Shown here in pieces: positions 1 through 13,412 of a stretch of DNA of 64,000 bases. The position numbers and the translations under genes were made by a program. Within the stretch, counting starts at the first letter, position 1. Each line of letters opens with the position of its first letter. The DNA lies in the NCBI GenBank assembly GCA_950106755.1, contig OX467088.1:6432001-6496000 (forward strand). The letters are read 5' to 3'. The notes beneath the pieces are model-generated. The model made no database searches, had not been told where the DNA came from, and was given only the letters and a program-made list of their open reading frames with translations. Source of the stretch: Climacium dendroides. Lineage: Eukaryota > Streptophyta > Bryopsida > Hypnales > Climaciaceae.

Positions 1-1141
1 ATTCAAGGCTTGTGGAGGGTTGTAAGTTCCTGGGCTCTTGGGAACTTTGGAATTGCACTGCAGTAGCAGTATGATATGGCTGAGAGATTGACACATCATA
101 TAAAAATATATATTTTTAAAAAATCATTTAATTTTTTTTAATATTTTTAATATTTTAAAAAAATTGAAAGAAAAATTTCTAATAGTGAGCCATTTTTTAG
201 CTTCTGGAGGAACAACAAAAGAAATGGGTCTAAAACAACCCTCCAGACCCTCCAAAACTCCTCTCATGAGTTTTCACTCATTAAAAAATTATTAAATAAA
301 AGTAGGTTCAAGATTGAAGGTATAACTAAACTATTAATAGCTCTAAGATGGAATTGAAGTATAATAATCCCAATGGTGAGATTGTAATAAGCAAACAAAT
401 TTAACCTTGCTTAACAATTGCTTTTGAAAAATTGTTAAAATTGCATTAAAAAATGACATCTATAAGTTATTTTTTCTAGAAGATGTTTAGATTGCCCAAA
501 AAATAAGATTGTCCATAACCTTCTCATCACTAGCCCAAATAGAATGAATAAAAGCTTCAAATGTAAAAAAAAATTCTTTGAGAAAAAAATTAAAAACTAA
601 AAAGATTTAACTTTCTATTATTTTTTTGGGTTACCCCTTGAGGTGTTTTTTGGACTCATGGTGGTATAACTTTTGTTCCTAGCATTGATTGAAATAAAAA
701 CTATATGCCTAAGAAGCTAATCTAATTTCCTATTTTCAAAAAAAAGTTTCAAAAAACCAGGTCAAAAATTGAGATCACACGAGCCTACCCAAAATCCCAA
801 GAGTCCCCAATAGGGCCTTTGGGACTTTAGGGGTTAAATTTCATTGTTCTTAAAAACAACTATGCAAAGCCTATTGTTACCACTTATTCCTTTGATATTG
901 CCACATTCACCTCCAAATCTAGCCACAAACAACCTAATCTGTCATACATTGAAGATGAAAAATTTAAGATTGATTTGGTGGCAAAAATAGGGCCTGGTAG
1001 ATATAGGGTTGTTTACTACAATGTTGATGATCTTATTTTCATTTCCAAAGATAAGTAAACCTTATTTTGTTCACAAACTTTATTTTATTTCTTGTAAAGT
1101 TCATGTAAACAGAATTTTTTCCATTTCCTAAACAAATTCAC
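1..1141. other. Gene-free AT-rich stretch
   Basis: No reading frame of note. The middle is filled by the 3' part of a TTAA-bounded repeat (listed separately). The rest is A/T-rich sequence with no recognisable gene or RNA. Confidence 0.6.
265..833. repeat. TTAA-bounded element, one end visible
   Basis: The right end reads GGGACTTTAGGGG followed by TTAA at 834-837. The interior matches, block by block, the second half of the element at 56463-57395: the 'ccaatggtgagattgt' block, the 'gattgtccataac' block and the 'cataacttttgtt' block occur in the same order. The left end is not visible, so the copy is truncated or its left limit has decayed beyond recognition. Confidence 0.5.
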
Positions 1142-1145
1142 TTAA

Positions 1146-1787
1146 CCCCTAAATGTCCAAGGACCCAAATTGTGGTGTTGACAACACTTTGAAATTAAAG
1201 AAAATCTAATCAAACTGCTACTTTTAGAAGTTTATACTTTTGAAAAATTCTTTTTGAAGTCTAGTTTTAACATCAAAAATCTGATTTTGGAAATGATTGA
1301 TTATAATTTTTCTATTCAAGATTTTGTACAAGGGTGTCCATTGCAATCTCATCTTAATTTTGGTAGTGTTGAGGGCTTTTGGAAATGAGCCTCAAATACA
1401 CTAGATCTTAGAGAAAAAATCACATTAAAAATTCATTTAAATAATTGTAGAGTAGATTCTAAGAAACCATAAATTGATTGGAGTTATGCATGTTAGGTCC
1501 TTTATCCTCGTATTTTTTTCTAGTGACCAAATTTTTATTTTTGGCATGTGAAAAGAGGATTGAAATTACTTTTGTAATTTTAATATCTTCACGATCAAAT
1601 ATTATAATCTTTCAATTCATACGTAATATTGTTGTGTTTTCTTTTCCTATGTGATCTTTTAACATGTTTAGTTTGAATTTGAATAGTTACAAATTTTACA
1701 AATTGATACAACTTATGAAAATGTTGACTTTTTGTTCAATTTAGAACAAATTCCTAGAAGCTTAAAAGAGGTCTTGGGCATTTAGGG
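1146..1787. mobile_element. TTAA/CCC-type element, 642 bp
   Basis: The left end is TTAA (1142-1145) followed by CCCCTAAATGTCCAAGGACC. The right end is GGTCTTGGGCATTTAGGG followed by ATTA, one step from TTAA. The two ends are imperfect inverted repeats of about 18 bp. There is no coding capacity, so it is a non-autonomous copy. CCC/GGG ends with a TTAA target are known for piggyBac-like transposons; the family assignment is inference. Confidence 0.55.
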
Positions 1788-1822
1788 ATTAGCTCCTTAA
1801 ACTCCTTTGCAATTTGAGTTGT

Positions 1823-4007
1823 CACTATAAGAAACCCACATTTTTTGTAATAGGTGCCTAACATGGTAGATACATTTTTTTGGATGTTAGTTGTATCAAC
1901 ATAGATGTCCAAAAAAATGTATTATGATGGGATAGGCCCCAAAACATGGAAAATCACAAAAAAACATGGTCTAATTTCAAGAAGATTTTGGAGGACGTTA
2001 CAAAAGCATGGTCTTCCAAGGTAATGAGAGGTTATTGTATGGCTAATACTTGGCTTCAACATCAATGCCAAAGGAGTAGGCAATGCCATGTCAACAATTT
2101 TTTCATTTGGACCCTTACTGATGTCACCATTGCAATTGTGCCTTAGGTCCTATCAATTTGGACATCTGTTGTGATGTGCACATATTTTGTTAGACGTCTA
2201 TTGTGATGTAAATATGTTTTTTTTACACATTAATAGTGACATGAAATAAATTCTTTTGAACATCATGTAGCATCCGTTGTATATTATGATACATCCACAC
2301 AGACACGCTAACATCATGGATGACATCTTTTAGGATGTGCCTAATGTACATGTTTCAAATTTTTGAGACATCATTTCAAGCTTGTGGACATTTTTGAGAC
2401 ATGAACTTAAACATCTAAACATTTTGTGATGTCAACTTAGATGTATACCATACACAATATAAAATAGGCCATATACAATATTATATGTTATACATTGTAT
2501 ACCATATACCATATTTGACAAGTATGTTGTATGGCTTGCAAAAATATTTATTGTTAGTATGTTGATATGAGAAGACAAGCTACTTATCTAAGTGAAGTGG
2601 TAGGAGGGAAGACAAACCATATGGGATGCATAAAACGTAGGAATTATAGTATTAAAAGAAAAAATTTAGACATGAGCATTATGATGTATATGATGTTGTT
2701 TCGATTGATGTTGCAAGAAACATTTGAATCACTCTAGAAAATGGTGTCTAAGTCGACAAAAATTTAACAATTTTTTGTTGACTAAAATGCTGTATTGATT
2801 GTTTTAACAACTTTTTGTTGATTTGGTACAAGTTAATAAAATGGTCAGTGATTTATTGGTGACTTCAATGACGTAAGAGTGGAGAAGACAAGCTCTTTAT
2901 ATAAATGGAGTGATAAAAGGTCAAACAAACCATATGAAATATGTGAATTACTCATAGACCCTTAATTCACATATCCCATATGGTTTGTTCTATCTTCTAC
3001 CACCCCATTTGTGTAAAGAGTTTGTCTTCTTTTTTCTTCCTTCACTAAAGTCACCTCTCTTCTATCACCAAGTTGTGAGAAATTGGTCTTCTTTCTTCTT
3101 AATAAATTACAAAGTTCAATTTTTTTCTAATTAAATTATAAAGTCTAATTTATAATCCTATCTATGTGTTGTTTTTTTGTCTATATGACAATTTGTATTA
3201 GGTCGGTTTTTGACTTGTGAGGTGGTGGCCATTCATTGAGCAAATTTATAAATGAATTAATATTATTATTTTTTTGACTTGACCACCATAACAAAATGAA
3301 CAATAGTTTTTTTGTTAGGTATTGTCCAAGACAACGCAACTGAGGATACAAACAACATCAACATTTTTTTGTTAATTTTATGTTATGGTGGTCACTATTT
3401 TTATACTAGTAGATATCTTAGTTGACATTGCAAAAACATCTAAATGTTGTAGTTGACGTCATAAAGAACATATGGACATTGCAATTGGCATCTAGAAAAC
3501 AAAGAACATATGGATAATTCAAATGGCATTTAAAAACAATATTAAAGTTATCAAATGGCATCAAAGTATGATGACGTGGCATGCCATGTCAATACACTTG
3601 GATGCCACATCACTGAAATGCCACATTAGGTGCCACATTTTGTTTTGTTTAGCAAAAGCGTGCCATAAGGGTTATCTTTCTCTTGTGTTTTTAACATGTA
3701 GTCAATGTTTTACTTTTGCCTCCAATAACTTCAAAACTTACTTGCAATGAAATAGTTACACTATGCCAATGTGGAATTTTTACATTTTTTTTACATTGCC
3801 GAAAATGTGACTACCTTTATATGACATTGCACAAAACATACTTTTTTTTCTCTAGCATCATGTCATTTAGCCATTGACATCCACATGTTCTTTGCAATGT
3901 CCACCACAACTACCGCCCACTACCTCAAAGTCTTAGACATCCTTGTATTTGCAAAAACATGCTACATTTTTTGTTTGATGTCACAAAAAAGTGAATTTCT
4001 TATAGTT
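1823..4007. mobile_element. Non-autonomous CACTA element, 2.2 kb
   Basis: It begins CACTATAAGAAA and ends TTTCTTATAGT plus one altered base. It is flanked by a 3-bp duplication, TGT, at 1820-1822 and 4008-4010. CACTA (EnSpm/CMC) transposons are known to have CACTA ends and 3-bp target duplications. It shares internal blocks with the element at 21637-25713: a 'gagaagaca' to 'aaaccatatgggat' segment, palindromic ACGTGGCATGCCACGTCA-like motifs, and 'cataca/ccatac' AT repeats. No transposase frame remains. The last terminal base appears mutated. Confidence 0.75.
2881..3035. repeat. Inverted repeat inside the CACTA element
   Basis: Two arms of about 65 bp face each other around 2960. The arm text runs from 'agacaaactcttta' through a spacer motif to 'aaaccatatg'. 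It lies within the 1823-4007 element and repeats a block also present at 2567-2635 and 23511-23580, so it is a rearranged family module rather than an independent insertion. Confidence 0.55.
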
Positions 4008-4010
4008 TGT

Positions 4011-5800
4011 GGCCTTGTTTCATCTATAAATCACTTGTTTGATATCATTGTGAATTAGCTACATCAGAATTGCATTTTTCAAATGAACTTATGAACCACA
4101 TTTTTGTTGCATGATCATAATTTTCTTGCTATCTTTATTAGAATAAAGCCCTTTGGGCTTAAGTTTTCCGTGCCATGAGAACTAGTTGTCCATGACATAG
4201 TATTCCCCTGCACAAAAACCAAATTATCAATGGTATGGGTCTTTAATTGAATGTCTATGTGGTATAGTCTGCTTGTGTAGCAACGAGCTCTCCATGCTAG
4301 TTAATTTCTTAGCAATCATTTTTTTGGGGTCAAATGTTAAAGCTTTTTCATGTATAGGACTTCCATACCTCAATGAAGTCCATTTCCAAAAGAAGTGTTA
4401 AACAAAGATTGTATATGGAGACCATGATTTTATCTAATATTGACATATCTAACATTATTTGAGATCATTCTTAAATCAATCAAATGTAGGTACTTGCAAT
4501 TGTGATGACACAAGCTTTGAGTCATATGTTAAGATCTTTTGGTATCGTTTAAGAAAAAGCTAAATGAGAACATTCAAGTGACTAAAAAAATGAGATTCAT
4601 GAAACTAAGTTAATTCCTAAATGCATTGATTATCTCTTGATTTGAAGTTTTGTAAAGATGTATTATAAACAACATTTTGGAAAAATAATTTGGTATTGAG
4701 GTATAAACAAAAGTTTTTTTTATTTAGAATTACATTCAAATAAACCTTTTATTTCTAATTGCAATTATCTATATTATAAAAATAATTCCAAATTTCAAAT
4801 TGATATTTTGAACAATTAATTACATCCTAAATATTGAAAAATTTAAAATAATTTTTTTTGTTTAGATTTATAATTGTAAAATTCTACATACAACTATTGT
4901 TATTTTTAATTCAAATTCAAAATAAAACAAAGTTACTCTTACTCTTTACTCTATTGTTGATGGTTGACTAAGTGTAATCTAGGTTTTCACGTAATTCTCT
5001 AAAACCCAAGATAACACAAGTATAGAGGTTCTTATAGGAAAAAATATAATCAGTCTATCATATATGTGACTAATTTCACTTTCAAATAGAATAATACTTA
5101 TAACTTGAAAATTACTTGGTTTCAGTTATATATTTTTACAAACACTCTTATTCCCAGGGTTTGAATTTGGTTCTCAGTCCTTTACCAATGTATGCAGACA
5201 CAATGTATGTAGTCCCAGTCCTATATAGTGTTCTAGCAGGAGGTCAAATAGTCTGGTCAATACTTCAAGTTTGGTCAAAGCGTCTGATGCAATGCATGAT
5301 CTAAGACTTTTAATCAATTCCAAGATAATACTTTGAAAATAATACACGTAATTCCTTAATTATGCCCTTTTTATGTATATTGGTCAAATAGTCTAGTAAG
5401 TGCCTAAGTCCGTCTTTGGTCAAATTGTTTAGTAAATGCAAAGTATGCAAGTTTAGATTTTATACCTAAAATTCGTCTTTCTCCTTTCGCTTCTTTCCTG
5501 TATTTTAAGGTCAAATGGTCAAATGGTCTAATAGTCCAATTTTACAAACACTGTTAATTCAAACACAAAACATAGGAACAATTTACAATTATAAACTTGT
5601 AAACCCTAAGACCAAACACTAAAGTTGTAAACCAAACACTAAAATTCCAAACTTGTAAACTCTAAGACCAAACACTAAAATTTCATATAATTTAATCAAA
5701 ATTACCTATGACTACATTGGACCAGCCCTAAAACCATGCAAAACTGATCCATAACCATGAAAATGAACTTAAAATGCAAAAACAGACCCTAAAAACGCTG
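4011..5800. other. Gene-free AT-rich stretch
   Basis: No credible coding region. From about 5160 to 5540 the motif 'ggtcaaatagtct' and variants recur several times at irregular spacing. Otherwise nothing recognisable. Confidence 0.5.
5593..5682. repeat. Short tandem repeat
   Basis: The motifs 'aaacttgtaaac' and 'ctaagaccaaacactaaa' recur as a tandem unit of about 53 bp, nearly two copies with a partial copy between them. Confidence 0.6.
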
Positions 5801-7110
5801 AAATTTGTGATTTAATGGCCAAATGGCCTATAACCGCGGACTGCAACCCCTATGACCGTGCAATGGTACCCTATTACCGTGTGCACATCCTGAGAATCCC
5901 TAGTTTCACTACGGCAAGCTCTGCAGACTACTATGCCTGCCAATTTGCCAAATTTTGGTTTGTTTGCACCAAATTTCTTGAAATTTGTTTTGATTTTTGA
6001 TTGAATCGATCGATTTGATCTTCACAAGTACCATTTCAATTACAAATTTTGAGAATAACTTCAAAGTTTTGGTGATCAATGAAGCAACCAAGTGCCACAA
6101 CTCCTCTAAAATTCCCGATTTGGATTCTGAATTTGAGCAATCTTCCAATGTTTGCTATGGCGACCACACAACGGAGAATTTACCAACAATTGAAATTTGA
6201 TGAAGGATTTTCTTGCTTCTGAGTAGGTGGCTCGTCAGAGAAGCAACGCCTCCTTCAGTGATCAAGATTTTTGATCGATTTCTTCAAATTTGCTTGTGAT
6301 TTTGGTTCAGTCCATCAATTTGATCTTCACGATCCCCACCTTGATCAAATTCGAACACCTGCCCAAAATTTGACGTTGGTTCATCTCCGACACTAATTCC
6401 CCAATCTCGGCTTCATCTTCTGTCTGCTCATCACAAAGCTTCACGGCCGTGAGTACAAAGTTTTACCCAAGGATGTTTTGATCAACACCTGCTTCGAAAT
6501 TGCAGTACTCAATCAATTCAAATTTGTTCTTTCACCAATCTAGCAAGTTCTCTCATGCAAACATGAAACAGAATCACTCCGTCGATCTCTACCTCGGAAT
6601 AAGTTCCCAAATAATCTTTTGCAATTCAACACAAGCACCGTAGTAAGTTTCAGCGTCGTGTCTGCATCAAATTTTTTTCTAAATTTCCTGATCAAAATCT
6701 CAGCATTACAAATTCTTCTTCTCTCCCATCTTGCAACCTTGTCTCGGATCAGCAGAAATTATTCTCCTTCTAGTATCCGATCTCGTCGATTCACAATTTT
6801 GGGTTTCCAAAATTTTCACACACTCAATAAGCTTCTGATCTCCAAAATTTCTCAAATTGATCACAATTTTTAACAGCACTTACTTTCCACAAATGTCTCA
6901 CGCTACAGATCACTGTCAGTAATTTCAATCTTGCACCAAAGTTCAGAAATACAAACCGAGAACTTGAAAATGTCAGAATGCTTGCAGACAGTAATAATTT
7001 ATCACAAGTCTCACAATAATAATTCACAAAACAATGATAAATTCACAATACAAACATATATAAACACAATGCAATAATAATATTTATATATAATAAAAAT
7101 TTGGGTCTTA
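5801..7110. other. GC-richer anonymous segment, no gene found
   Basis: Base composition rises clearly compared with both flanks between about 5810 and 6900. The plus strand is rich in pyrimidine runs (TCTTC, CCTTCT). The motif around 'gaattgaatcgatcg' to 'gatcttcacaag' at 6000-6030 recurs in altered form near 6270-6330. Open frames are short and resemble no protein I know. It could be an old retroelement long terminal repeat (it ends near 'gggtcttaca') or a decayed gene; neither is proven. Confidence 0.3.
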
Positions 7111-8906
7111 CAATGCCATTAATTTGTTTTTTTAATCCTATTTATAATCTAAGAAAACGAGTGGTCACAACCCTCGTGAAAAAGTGTGACCTTGGTCACA
7201 CCTCATTCATCTTTTTTATTATTATTCTTTTTTCTTTTTTCTTTTTCTTTTTAAAAATTTTCCATCCATCCTAACTAAATAATCCCTATTCACATTTTCA
7301 TAGAACTTTTAGCTTTAAAAGTTGTTTTATTTTTATTTTAATCTAATAAGGGGCCCTTAATAGGTTCTCTTTTTCCTAATTCTACCTTTCTATCGTAATT
7401 TTTGTATGTCTACACTAAGGTTTCAACCTTTGAAGACTTAAATGAATAGTTATTGTACTAAACTTACAAATAATTTTCTAATTCTAATTCCTCAATTAAT
7501 TTTGAAAATATCATTGTATTTTCTAATTCCTCAAGTAATTTTGAAACTATCATTGTAGTTTAATAAACTAGTAGTCTTTTTCTTTCAAGGGTTTTACTCA
7601 AAGAATTAAAATGTTCTTTGATTATTTATTGTAAAGAAATGCCTTGATATTTGATATCTTTCTTGGTATGTATTTCATATTCAAGTAGTCATACTAGAAT
7701 ATGACCTTTAGGTCCAAACTGGTTTAAACAATTTTTGAAGTGACCTTTGGGATTTTTGTATGGACAAGTATGGGGGCCATTTTGTGACTATGGGATGCTT
7801 TGAGGCATGATTAAAATCTAAGACATGATTGGAATGATGGAATGAACCCTATACAAAGTGGTGCAATAAAACCAGGACAAAAATGGTGAAATGAAGCCAT
7901 TTTGAAAATAGTGAAACGAAGCTAGGATGAAAATTGTGGAATGAAGTGTAGTGTGAAAATTATTTTTTGTTAACTTATAATAGACTTATAATGTGAATGA
8001 ATTGAATTTAATGGACTAGGGTAGAAAAAGTACAAGAATTAGATTTAAAAAAGGTCAATTAGGCTTAGAATCAAGTTTTAAGTAATGCATCTATTGGCCA
8101 AGTGAAGCATAAAAAGCCAAGTGAAAGTGAACACTTTTGCTACACTTATTAGAGTGTTAGTTTAGTGCAATGTCTTTGGTGCAATAATCTTATAAATGAA
8201 ATTGTATACTTTCTTTATGGTATTTGCAGTATTTTAGTTTTCATCTTGAATTTGTGTTGAACAACTTGAATTGAGAGACAAGGAGAAAGTCATGATACCA
8301 ACTAAGGCTAAATAAGAGTTTGGAGTATTTTGAAGTCTTTGGTTTGCTAATTGAATTTATTCTATATTTGTACATGATTGTTTTGTATTGTTGAATGATA
8401 CAAGTTTATATAGCATAGTTTAAGGATTGAAAGCATATAGCCATTGTATAAACTTATAGAAAAACCTATTGGAATTTAGGCATGGAAGATTGGAGTGTTA
8501 ATTGAATCATTAGGAAAAAATGAATTCCCAAAGAGGCTGCTTCATAATGCAAAATCTTGGGTGGGAAGAGCCTTTTCAACTTACTAATTGGGCCAAGAAT
8601 TGCATGATGAATTCAAAAATTCATCATCATTATCCAATCTATCTCTACAATCTCATAAATTTAGGTGGGAAGAGCCTTCTCAACTCACTAATTGGGCTAT
8701 GAATTGCACTATGAACTCAAGAATTTGTAATCATTATCCTTAATACGTTGAAAGGAACTTAATGCTAATTAGCAAAATTACATGAGTTAAATAATCTTTA
8801 CTTTTATACCTTATAGTTCATTGTATTGTGTGGTAGGAGATCTTTTGAAGCTTAGATGCTTTAAGAGTACATAAGTGTAGTGAGGTAGTTGAGTATTAGC
8901 TAAGGC
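7111..8906. other. Gene-free AT-rich stretch
   Basis: No gene seen. At 7800-7950 a loose repeat of about 30 bp built on 'aaatggtgaaatgaagcc' occurs, and the same motif returns at 10210-10300. A 104-bp tandem duplication at 8558-8738 is listed separately. Confidence 0.5.
8558..8738. repeat. Tandem duplication, 104-bp period
   Basis: Two copies of a unit starting 'ggtgggaagagcct' at 8560 and 8664, followed in both by 'caact(t/c)actaattgggc' and 'gaattgca'. The copies have diverged by several substitutions. Confidence 0.75.
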
Positions 8907-8910
8907 ATAA

Positions 8911-9978
8911 CCTCTAAAGGACCAAACTGCATTTTTTTTGGCAATACAACAATATTGGGAAACTCACTACAATGGAGTTTTTGTTTTTTTCTTTAAACTA
9001 TTACACAACCTGTACACAAGGTTTGTCTTCAAAGCCCAAAAAATTTCATGACTTTTGACTACATGGTTAAAAAATAATTGTATTATATGTAATTTTCAGC
9101 AGGTAGTGGACAACCTGGGCAGCTCAAAAAAATTCTTAAAAAATCAATTTTTTAATCCTTAAAATCCCAAAAAGTTCATAAAAAACAAAAATGTATTATA
9201 AAGTATAAGTTCTATAATTTTTTGAAGTTTGAACCAAAAAAGATAATGTGAAGCATCAAAATTAAAACACATCCATACAATCAAAATTATAAAATTATTT
9301 AGATTCTTTTCAAATGAATTTTGAAGACTTAACCTTGAAATTTACCAAAAATACAATTGAGCATTTGAGGGTTAAGAAATAAAAATTTAAAATTGGTTTT
9401 CTTGATTTATATATACGTGGAAAGCTTTGAATCATTACATTTTAATTACGTGGAAATATTTTTTGGAAAAAAAAAAATCATAGGATTTAGATTGTTCATT
9501 ACAACATTACAAGCATTGGGATTGACATTTTTCAAGTCCATAACTAGATTCTCAACAATTTAGTATTTTGAATCATTTTCTATTTTTTTCTATTTATTAT
9601 TTTTTCCCTTTATGTTGTATAATTCCAAACAATCTAAATTTTTTCAAGCATGTAGCCAACTTGCCTTGAAGAATGAATTCAAAGTAACCCTACTATTTTG
9701 GACATTTTTCATACAAATGTGACTTTGTAAAGTGTGGCTACTCGTTTATTCTCATGGCCAAAAAAATATTTTTGTCTCTTCAAACACTAATATCTTGTAA
9801 CCTACATGGTGAAAATTTCTAGAATTTTTTCCACATCTTCTCAAACTAGCACAATAAAAGATCCTAGGTTTCATATGTCCAAAAATGATTTTTTTTTCCC
9901 TTAAAATTTGGTACTTGTACTAGAAATGGCATTTTTCGAGCATTTTTGGTGAAAATATAGTCCCATAACATATAGGGG
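8911..9978. mobile_element. TTAA/CCC-type element, 1.07 kb
   Basis: The left end is ATAA (a decayed TTAA) followed by CCTCTAAAGGACCAAACTGC. The right end is TATAGGGG followed by TTAA at 9979-9982. Just inside the left end it has 'ttttttttggcaata', a block shared with the copies at 11360, 38310 and 46373 and with the fragment at 55440-55585. A block around 'tatatatacgtggaaagctttga' is also shared by these copies. No coding capacity. Confidence 0.55.
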
Positions 9979-9982
9979 TTAA

Positions 9983-11355
9983 GGAACTTACATCCTATGC
10001 TGCATCATCTAACAGACATAAATAGGCATAAATAGACATAAATTTGATTGATTTGCATGAATTAAGTACAAAAGGGTCTTACTTATAGGCTGCTTTAGCC
10101 CTTAAGGACCGTGAGAACATGTCAATACATTTAAATACCTTTATCCTTACAAAGTGACCTTATCTACTTAACATTAGATGACTTAGCTTCTACACTACAT
10201 AAAGCTAGGATTAAAATGGTAAAGTGATGTGAAGACAAAAATGGTGGGATAAAGCTAAGGAAAAAATGGTGAAATGAAGCCAAGACAAAAATAATAAAAT
10301 TTTAAAGTTACACAACTAAAATTTCTCCATTTGTAAAATATCAAATTTATGTGTATTTATCACATGAACCTAAAGAATCTTTATTTGTATTGTATTTGAC
10401 ATATTTTGAATATTGCCACAAATGTTTAGGGTTGTGTGAGATCAAATGTTAGAAGTCTTGAGATGAAAATGCTAAGAGATAATAATAGAGACGTGAAGTT
10501 GATGAGTTGGTGAAGCTTTTTTGTTTATGTTGGCAAAATGGATTTGAAGTTTAATGTGAACAATATTTTGAAATTTTCATGAATAGCAATCGAGGTTTGT
10601 GAGAAATTTTATAATTTTTTATAATTTTTTTGAATTACTTGCTAGAATAATGGATTTTTTGAAGAAGAATGGATTTGTTGAAGAAGAATGACCATGTTTT
10701 TGCCATGTTAGGTTTGTTGCCTCTTGAACTATGTCTCTTTCAATTATTACTAGTGTAGGGCCTATAAGTGAAGTTGTGTATGATACAAAGAGAGTTTTTT
10801 TAGAGAGTTAGTCCCCCTTTGTGATATACGTATTCAATTGGTGGGTGTTGAATGCAACTAGCTTTGCATCTTACACCAAGGACATGGATTCAAAGTAGAA
10901 GTGTTGTCAAAGAAATTAGAAAAGGTACGTGTTGATAATGGCAAACCCTTGGGGTTAGACATTCTTTGGAAATTGCTTTGCATAATTGTTTTCATGGATT
11001 GTATTTGAAGATCAATTGTTGGTGTTTCTTTTTCTAATTCAATGAATTTAAAGAAGTTCATTCATGGAAATAAAACCCTAGATAACAAAGTTTTTGATTT
11101 TTTTTTCAACTAAAAAGAATGAAAATGCCAATATTGTTTCTCTAACTAGCTATGCAAAATAAATATAGGTAATATTTAGAATATCAATGATTTAAGTGAA
11201 TTTTATCCAATTTATGTGCGCTTAGAATTTTATATAAAGAATGTCTATAATGTCTACAATACTTGCTCATCCCAATCAAAACCTATTTGCTGGGGAAATA
11301 GTACTTGCCAGAGCATTTTGATATACATGTATTGTATACATTGTAAGGAATCTCT
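9983..11355. other. Gene-free AT-rich stretch
   Basis: No gene seen. It contains the 'aaatggtgaaatgaagcc' motif cluster (10210-10300), related to 7800-7950, and a tandem 'atggatttgttgaagaagaa'-like duplication near 10650-10690. Confidence 0.45.
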
Positions 11356-11359
11356 TTAA

Positions 11360-12256
11360 TCCACAAAGAACTAGCATGCATTTTTTGGCAGTATAGAAAT
11401 TTTGGGTAGGTACATGTGACTAGAGATTTGCATATTTTAAATTGAAATTTTTAAGTAGAAGATAGAGACAAAGAATATCTTTCATATGCACCAAATTTGG
11501 AAACATTTGGAAATACGAGTCAAAAGTTATGGCCAAATATGTTGTTTTTTCACCAACCGGACAATACAGGTAGATCAGAAAAAATCACTCTTTTTGAAAA
11601 CTAAAATTTAAAATTGGTTTTCTAGAGTTATATATACATGGAAAGCTTTGATTCATTCTAGTTTTTGTTTGCGGGCAGTTGTGAATTCTCTACTCTAAAA
11701 TAAACTTTGAAGTCCTTTATCTTACTCAATTTTCAATATTTAAAAAATAAAATAAAATCATAGGATGTAAATTGTTTATAACAACATTTCAACCATTGGG
11801 ATTGGCATTTTTCAATTCCATAATTAAATTCTTAACATTTTAATATTTTGAATCATTCTCTACTATTGTCTACTTACTATTTTTTTCCTATGTGTTGTAC
11901 AATTCCAAATGATTTGAAAATTTTCAAGTATGTGACCAACTTGTCTAGGAAAAAGAATCCAAAGAGTAACTACCATTTTAATAAAAAAATTCATAAGAAA
12001 GTGAGCTTGTGAAGTGCAGCTACCTTGTTTTTCGTAGGGCTAAAAAAACAATTTCAGTGAATTTGAATGCTTGTATCTTGCAATCCATGCGGTGGAAATT
12101 TCTAAAAATTTTACCACGTGTTTTCAAGTCAGCATAAATTAAGATCCTATGGTTACATATGTTAACAAAAGTTTTTTTCAAATATTTTGGTACTTGTACT
12201 AAAAATGACAATTTTGGAGTGTTTTTGGTGAAAACATAGTGAAGGAACCTTAGGGG
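11360..12256. mobile_element. TTAA/CCC-type element, 0.9 kb
   Basis: Flanked by TTAA at 11356-11359 and 12257-12260. The right end is GGAACCTTAGGGG; the left end is a diverged TCCACAAAGAACTAG. The internal order matches the 8911-9978 copy ('ttttttggca', then 'tatatatacatggaaagctttga', then 'aagatcctatggtt'). Non-autonomous. Confidence 0.6.
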
Positions 12257-12260
12257 TTAA

Positions 12261-13071
12261 TTAGTATTGTTTGTTTAGTCTACAAATCATGGTAGTTTGT
12301 ATTTTTCTACATTACAATCAATTCTTTCAAGGCAACATATCGCTTTACATATTTCTTCTCTTATTGCTAGCTATATTCACTTTATTTCCTCAAAAGTGTG
12401 TCATGTAGTAGTTGCTCAAAATGCTTTTGACAAAGTGCGATCTCCTTATACATACATATATGGAAATGCCTTTGAAGTGCATGTCTATAGAGTTGCAAAC
12501 TTTACATTTTCATAAGCTTATTTCCTTGACAATCATGATTGAGTAGTATTTATAGTTGACAAATTTACCTAGATATGCTTACATTGAATAGCAAATTTAT
12601 TGTGTCATTTGGAATGATTATGCTAGTACTTGAGATTATTCATCATCACTTGGATAAGATTATCAAAAAGTTATGATTCTTATTCTATATCTAAGTGTCT
12701 ATGTATTTATACCAAATGTTGTTTGAATTGGTAAAAATTCTTTAGGTGCAATTCAAGAATGTTTTCAAAATGCCAATTATGAGAGTCTTTCTACTTGAAT
12801 TCTCTTATCCTTATAGCTAGACATTCTTTGGGAATTGCTCTACGTAATTGTTTTTGTAAATCATCTTTGAAGATGAGTTTTAATTTTTTTTTCTAATTTA
12901 ATGAATTTAAAGTAATTACTACAATTTAGCAAATTTAAGTAGAAATTAATGTGGTTTTTTTGTAGATATTGATATGGATGCATATTTGAATTTAAAATTC
13001 TAAATAGATTTGGAAATGTGCACTACCCTTTGCCATGGGCAATGCATATGATTAGTAATTTAGTGCATCAC
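12261..13071. other. Gene-free AT-rich stretch
   Basis: Nothing recognisable beyond short AT-rich open frames. Confidence 0.5.
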
Positions 13072-13350
13072 TACATCACAAAGTTTAGACCCTACGGTTT
13101 GTCAACAGTTATCGTGTGGTTATCGTTGTTTCATGGGTTTGCACATTAATTACAATTTATCGCATCATTACAATGCATTACTTCACATCATTATGATGCA
13201 ATTGCAAGTAATGCATTGTAGTGATGCAATAATGATGCAAAGTAATGCATTGTAATGATGCAATAAATTATAATTAATGTGCGAACCCATGAAACAATGA
13301 TAATCACATAATAACTGTTGACAAACTATAGGATCTAAACTTTGTGATGT
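13072..13350. mobile_element. Foldback (palindromic) MITE-like element
   Basis: Almost the whole 280 bp is one inverted repeat. The left arm from 'tacatcacaaagttta' is mirrored by 'taaactttgtgatgta' on the right, and both arms carry 'gtcaacagttat' and 'catgggtttgcac'-like blocks. The centre near 13205 holds 'aatgatgcaa' and 'aatgcattg' repeats. No convincing target duplication was found, so the superfamily is open. Confidence 0.6.
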
Positions 13351-13412
13351 ACTAGTTGCCGTAAGGCATGCTACATAGTATCAACATGAATATTAATTCT
13401 TAAAAAGATTAA

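Noticed and set aside
13072..13350. Assigning the foldback to the CACTA group because of 'cactacatcac' at its left end
   Set aside because: The right end reads 'gtgatgtactag' rather than the expected complement, and no 3-bp duplication matches.
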